The notes below the pieces were generated by a model, which made no database searches, was not told the DNA's origin, and was given only the letters and a program-made list of their open reading frames with translations. Shown here piece after piece: positions 6,068 through 7,175 of a stretch of 7,175 nucleotides of DNA. The position numbers were made by a program, and so were the translations under genes. The stretch comes from Firmicutes bacterium UBA7709 (GTDB lineage: Bacteria > Bacillota_A > Clostridia > Peptostreptococcales > Anaerovoracaceae). Numbering within the stretch: position 1 is the first letter of the stretch; every line of letters begins with the position of its first letter. Location: assembly GCA_002482405.1 (NCBI GenBank), contig DLFX01000228.1:4352-11526 (forward strand). Direction: 5' to 3'.

Positions 6068-7175
6068 ATGCTTCCCAAGAACGCTTCCGACAACAGCATG
6101 AAGAAGATGGAGCAGCTTGCTCCCGATCATGCGGACAATAACGGACAAAAGCTTACCACCAACAACGGGGTGAAGGTTACGAGCACCGACGATTCCTTAA
6201 AGGCGGGGGAACGTGGACCTACCCTCCTCGAGGACTTTCATTTCCGGGAGAAGATCACCCATTTCGATCATGAACGAATTCCCGAGCGCGTCGTTCATGC
6301 CCGGGGCTTCGGCGCCCACGGATACTTCGAGCTCTATGAATCGATGGCGGAGTACACCAAGGCGAGTTTTCTGCAGAACCCCGGCGAAAAGACCCCGGTG
6401 TTCGTGCGCTTTTCCACCGTCGTCGGGTCCAGGGGGTCGGCGGACACGGTGAGGGATGTGCGGGGATTTGCGACCAAGTTCTATACCGAGAGCGGAAATT
6501 ATGATATCGTGGGCAATAATATGCCGGTATTCTTCATTCAGGACGCCATCAAGTTTCCGGATCTGGTCCACGCGCTAAAAGCGGAGCCTCATAACGAGAT
6601 TCCCCAGGCCACCACCGCCCACGACACTTTCTGGGATTTTGTCATCAACACGCCGGAAACGGCCCATATGGTCATGTGGCTTATGTCGGACCGGGCGATT
6701 CCCAGAAGCTTTCGCATGATGGAGGGCTTCGGGGTCAACACCTTCCGGTTTATCAACGCCCAGGGAAAAGCGCGGTTCGTCAAATTCCACTGGAAGCCTC
6801 TGCTGGGTGTTCATTCACTGATTCGGGATGAGGCTCAGAAGCTTTCGGGCAAAGACCCTGACTTCCATCGCCGTGACCTGTGGGACGCCATCGAGCAGGG
6901 CAACTATCCGGAGTATGAGTTCGGCGTACAGATGATCGAAGAGGATCAGGAATTCAACTTCGGCTTTGATATTCTCGATCCCACCAAGCTATGGCCTGAG
7001 GAGCTGATTCCGGTGAAAATCATCGGCAAGATGACCCTCAACCGCAATGTGGACAATTTCTTTGCGGAAACCGAGCAGGTAGCCTTCTGCCCGGCCAACA
7101 TCATACCGGGCATCGATTTCAGCAACGATCCCCTTCTGCAGGGACGTCTGTTTTCCTATGAGGACACCCAGCTGA
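6068..7175 (+). CDS. katE: large-subunit (clade 2) monofunctional haem catalase, C-terminus off window
   Basis: The enzyme splits hydrogen peroxide into water and oxygen in the cytoplasm. The frame is open from ATG 6068 to the right edge (369 codons plus one base), with AAAGGAG (6054-6060) seven bases before the start. Visible features are distal histidine H77 ([14 protein letters not shown]), VRFSTV around residues 113-118 with the active-site Ser, the catalytic Asn in VGNNMPVFF (N150/N151), and the haem-ligand motif RLFSYEDTQ with proximal Tyr364 and R360. The N-terminal extension (about 50 residues, ending [19 protein letters not shown]) is the pattern of large-subunit catalases such as Bacillus subtilis KatE. 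The family usually continues to about 680-760 residues with a DJ-1/PfpI-like C-terminal domain, which would lie outside the window. It may be expressed alone or with the importer. Confidence 0.95.
   Translation, partial: MLPKNASDNSMKKMEQLAPDHADNNGQKLTTNNGVKVTSTDDSLKAGERGPTLLEDFHFREKITHFDHERIPERVVHARGFGAHGYFELYESMAEYTKASFLQNPGEKTPVFVRFSTVVGSRGSADTVRDVRGFATKFYTESGNYDIVGNNMPVFFIQDAIKFPDLVHALKAEPHNEIPQATTAHDTFWDFVINTPETAHMVMWLMSDRAIPRSFRMMEGFGVNTFRFINAQGKARFVKFHWKPLLGVHSLIRDEAQKLSGKDPDFHRRDLWDAIEQGNYPEYEFGVQMIEEDQEFNFGFDILDPTKLWPEELIPVKIIGKMTLNRNVDNFFAETEQVAFCPANIIPGIDFSNDPLLQGRLFSYEDTQL

Noticed and set aside
6197..6814. Minus-strand and alternative plus frames within the catalase region
   Set aside because: The long plus frame from 6068 carries every catalase motif; these are shadows.
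1..7175. CRISPR arrays, tRNA or rRNA genes, transposases, phage genes
   Set aside because: No spaced repeat arrays, no cloverleaf or rRNA sequence, and no mobile-element protein were seen on either strand.

Overview
This window looks like chromosomal DNA of a Gram-positive, Clostridia-like bacterium (Bacillota). The reasons are strong GGAGG-type ribosome binding sites, a TTG start, AT-rich spacers between coding regions of roughly balanced base composition, a lipoprotein-type solute-binding protein and a Bacillus-like KatE. The genus cannot be read from the sequence. There are six genes, the outer two cut by the window edges.

Layout. Positions 1-1904 (minus strand) hold most of a large cytoplasmic alkaline-phosphatase-superfamily phosphohydrolase (type I phosphodiesterase / nucleotide pyrophosphatase-like); its C-terminus lies beyond the left edge. 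A 150-bp intergenic region follows, carrying two well-formed sigma-A-type promoters that point at each other. Then comes a LysR-type regulator (2055-2960, plus). The 238-bp spacer 2961-3198 is densely structured: a ~147-nt long hairpin that begins at the lysR stop codon, a perfect 20-bp palindrome, and a second copy of a 27-bp box also found in the phosphohydrolase/lysR intergenic region (24 of 27 identical). Positions 3199-5960 carry a TauCAB-like ABC importer in the order permease, lipoprotein binding protein, ATPase. After a 107-bp gap, 6068-7175 holds the first 369 codons of a large-subunit (clade 2, KatE-type) catalase.

How they may work together. The binding protein, permease and ATPase form one importer whose closest recognisable relatives are taurine/sulfonate transporters. 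The shared box in front of both the phosphohydrolase and the importer, with lysR between them, suggests one LysR regulon: the importer brings in a small anionic compound and the phosphohydrolase is co-regulated with it. No sulfonate-cleaving enzyme is visible here, so the substrate is open. The catalase may be a separate unit or the tail of the importer transcript, since no terminator is visible between them.

The most unusual material is non-coding: the face-to-face promoters overlapped by the shared box, the long hairpin, the 20-bp palindrome, and a permease start codon that lies inside the shared box with no upstream Shine-Dalgarno sequence.
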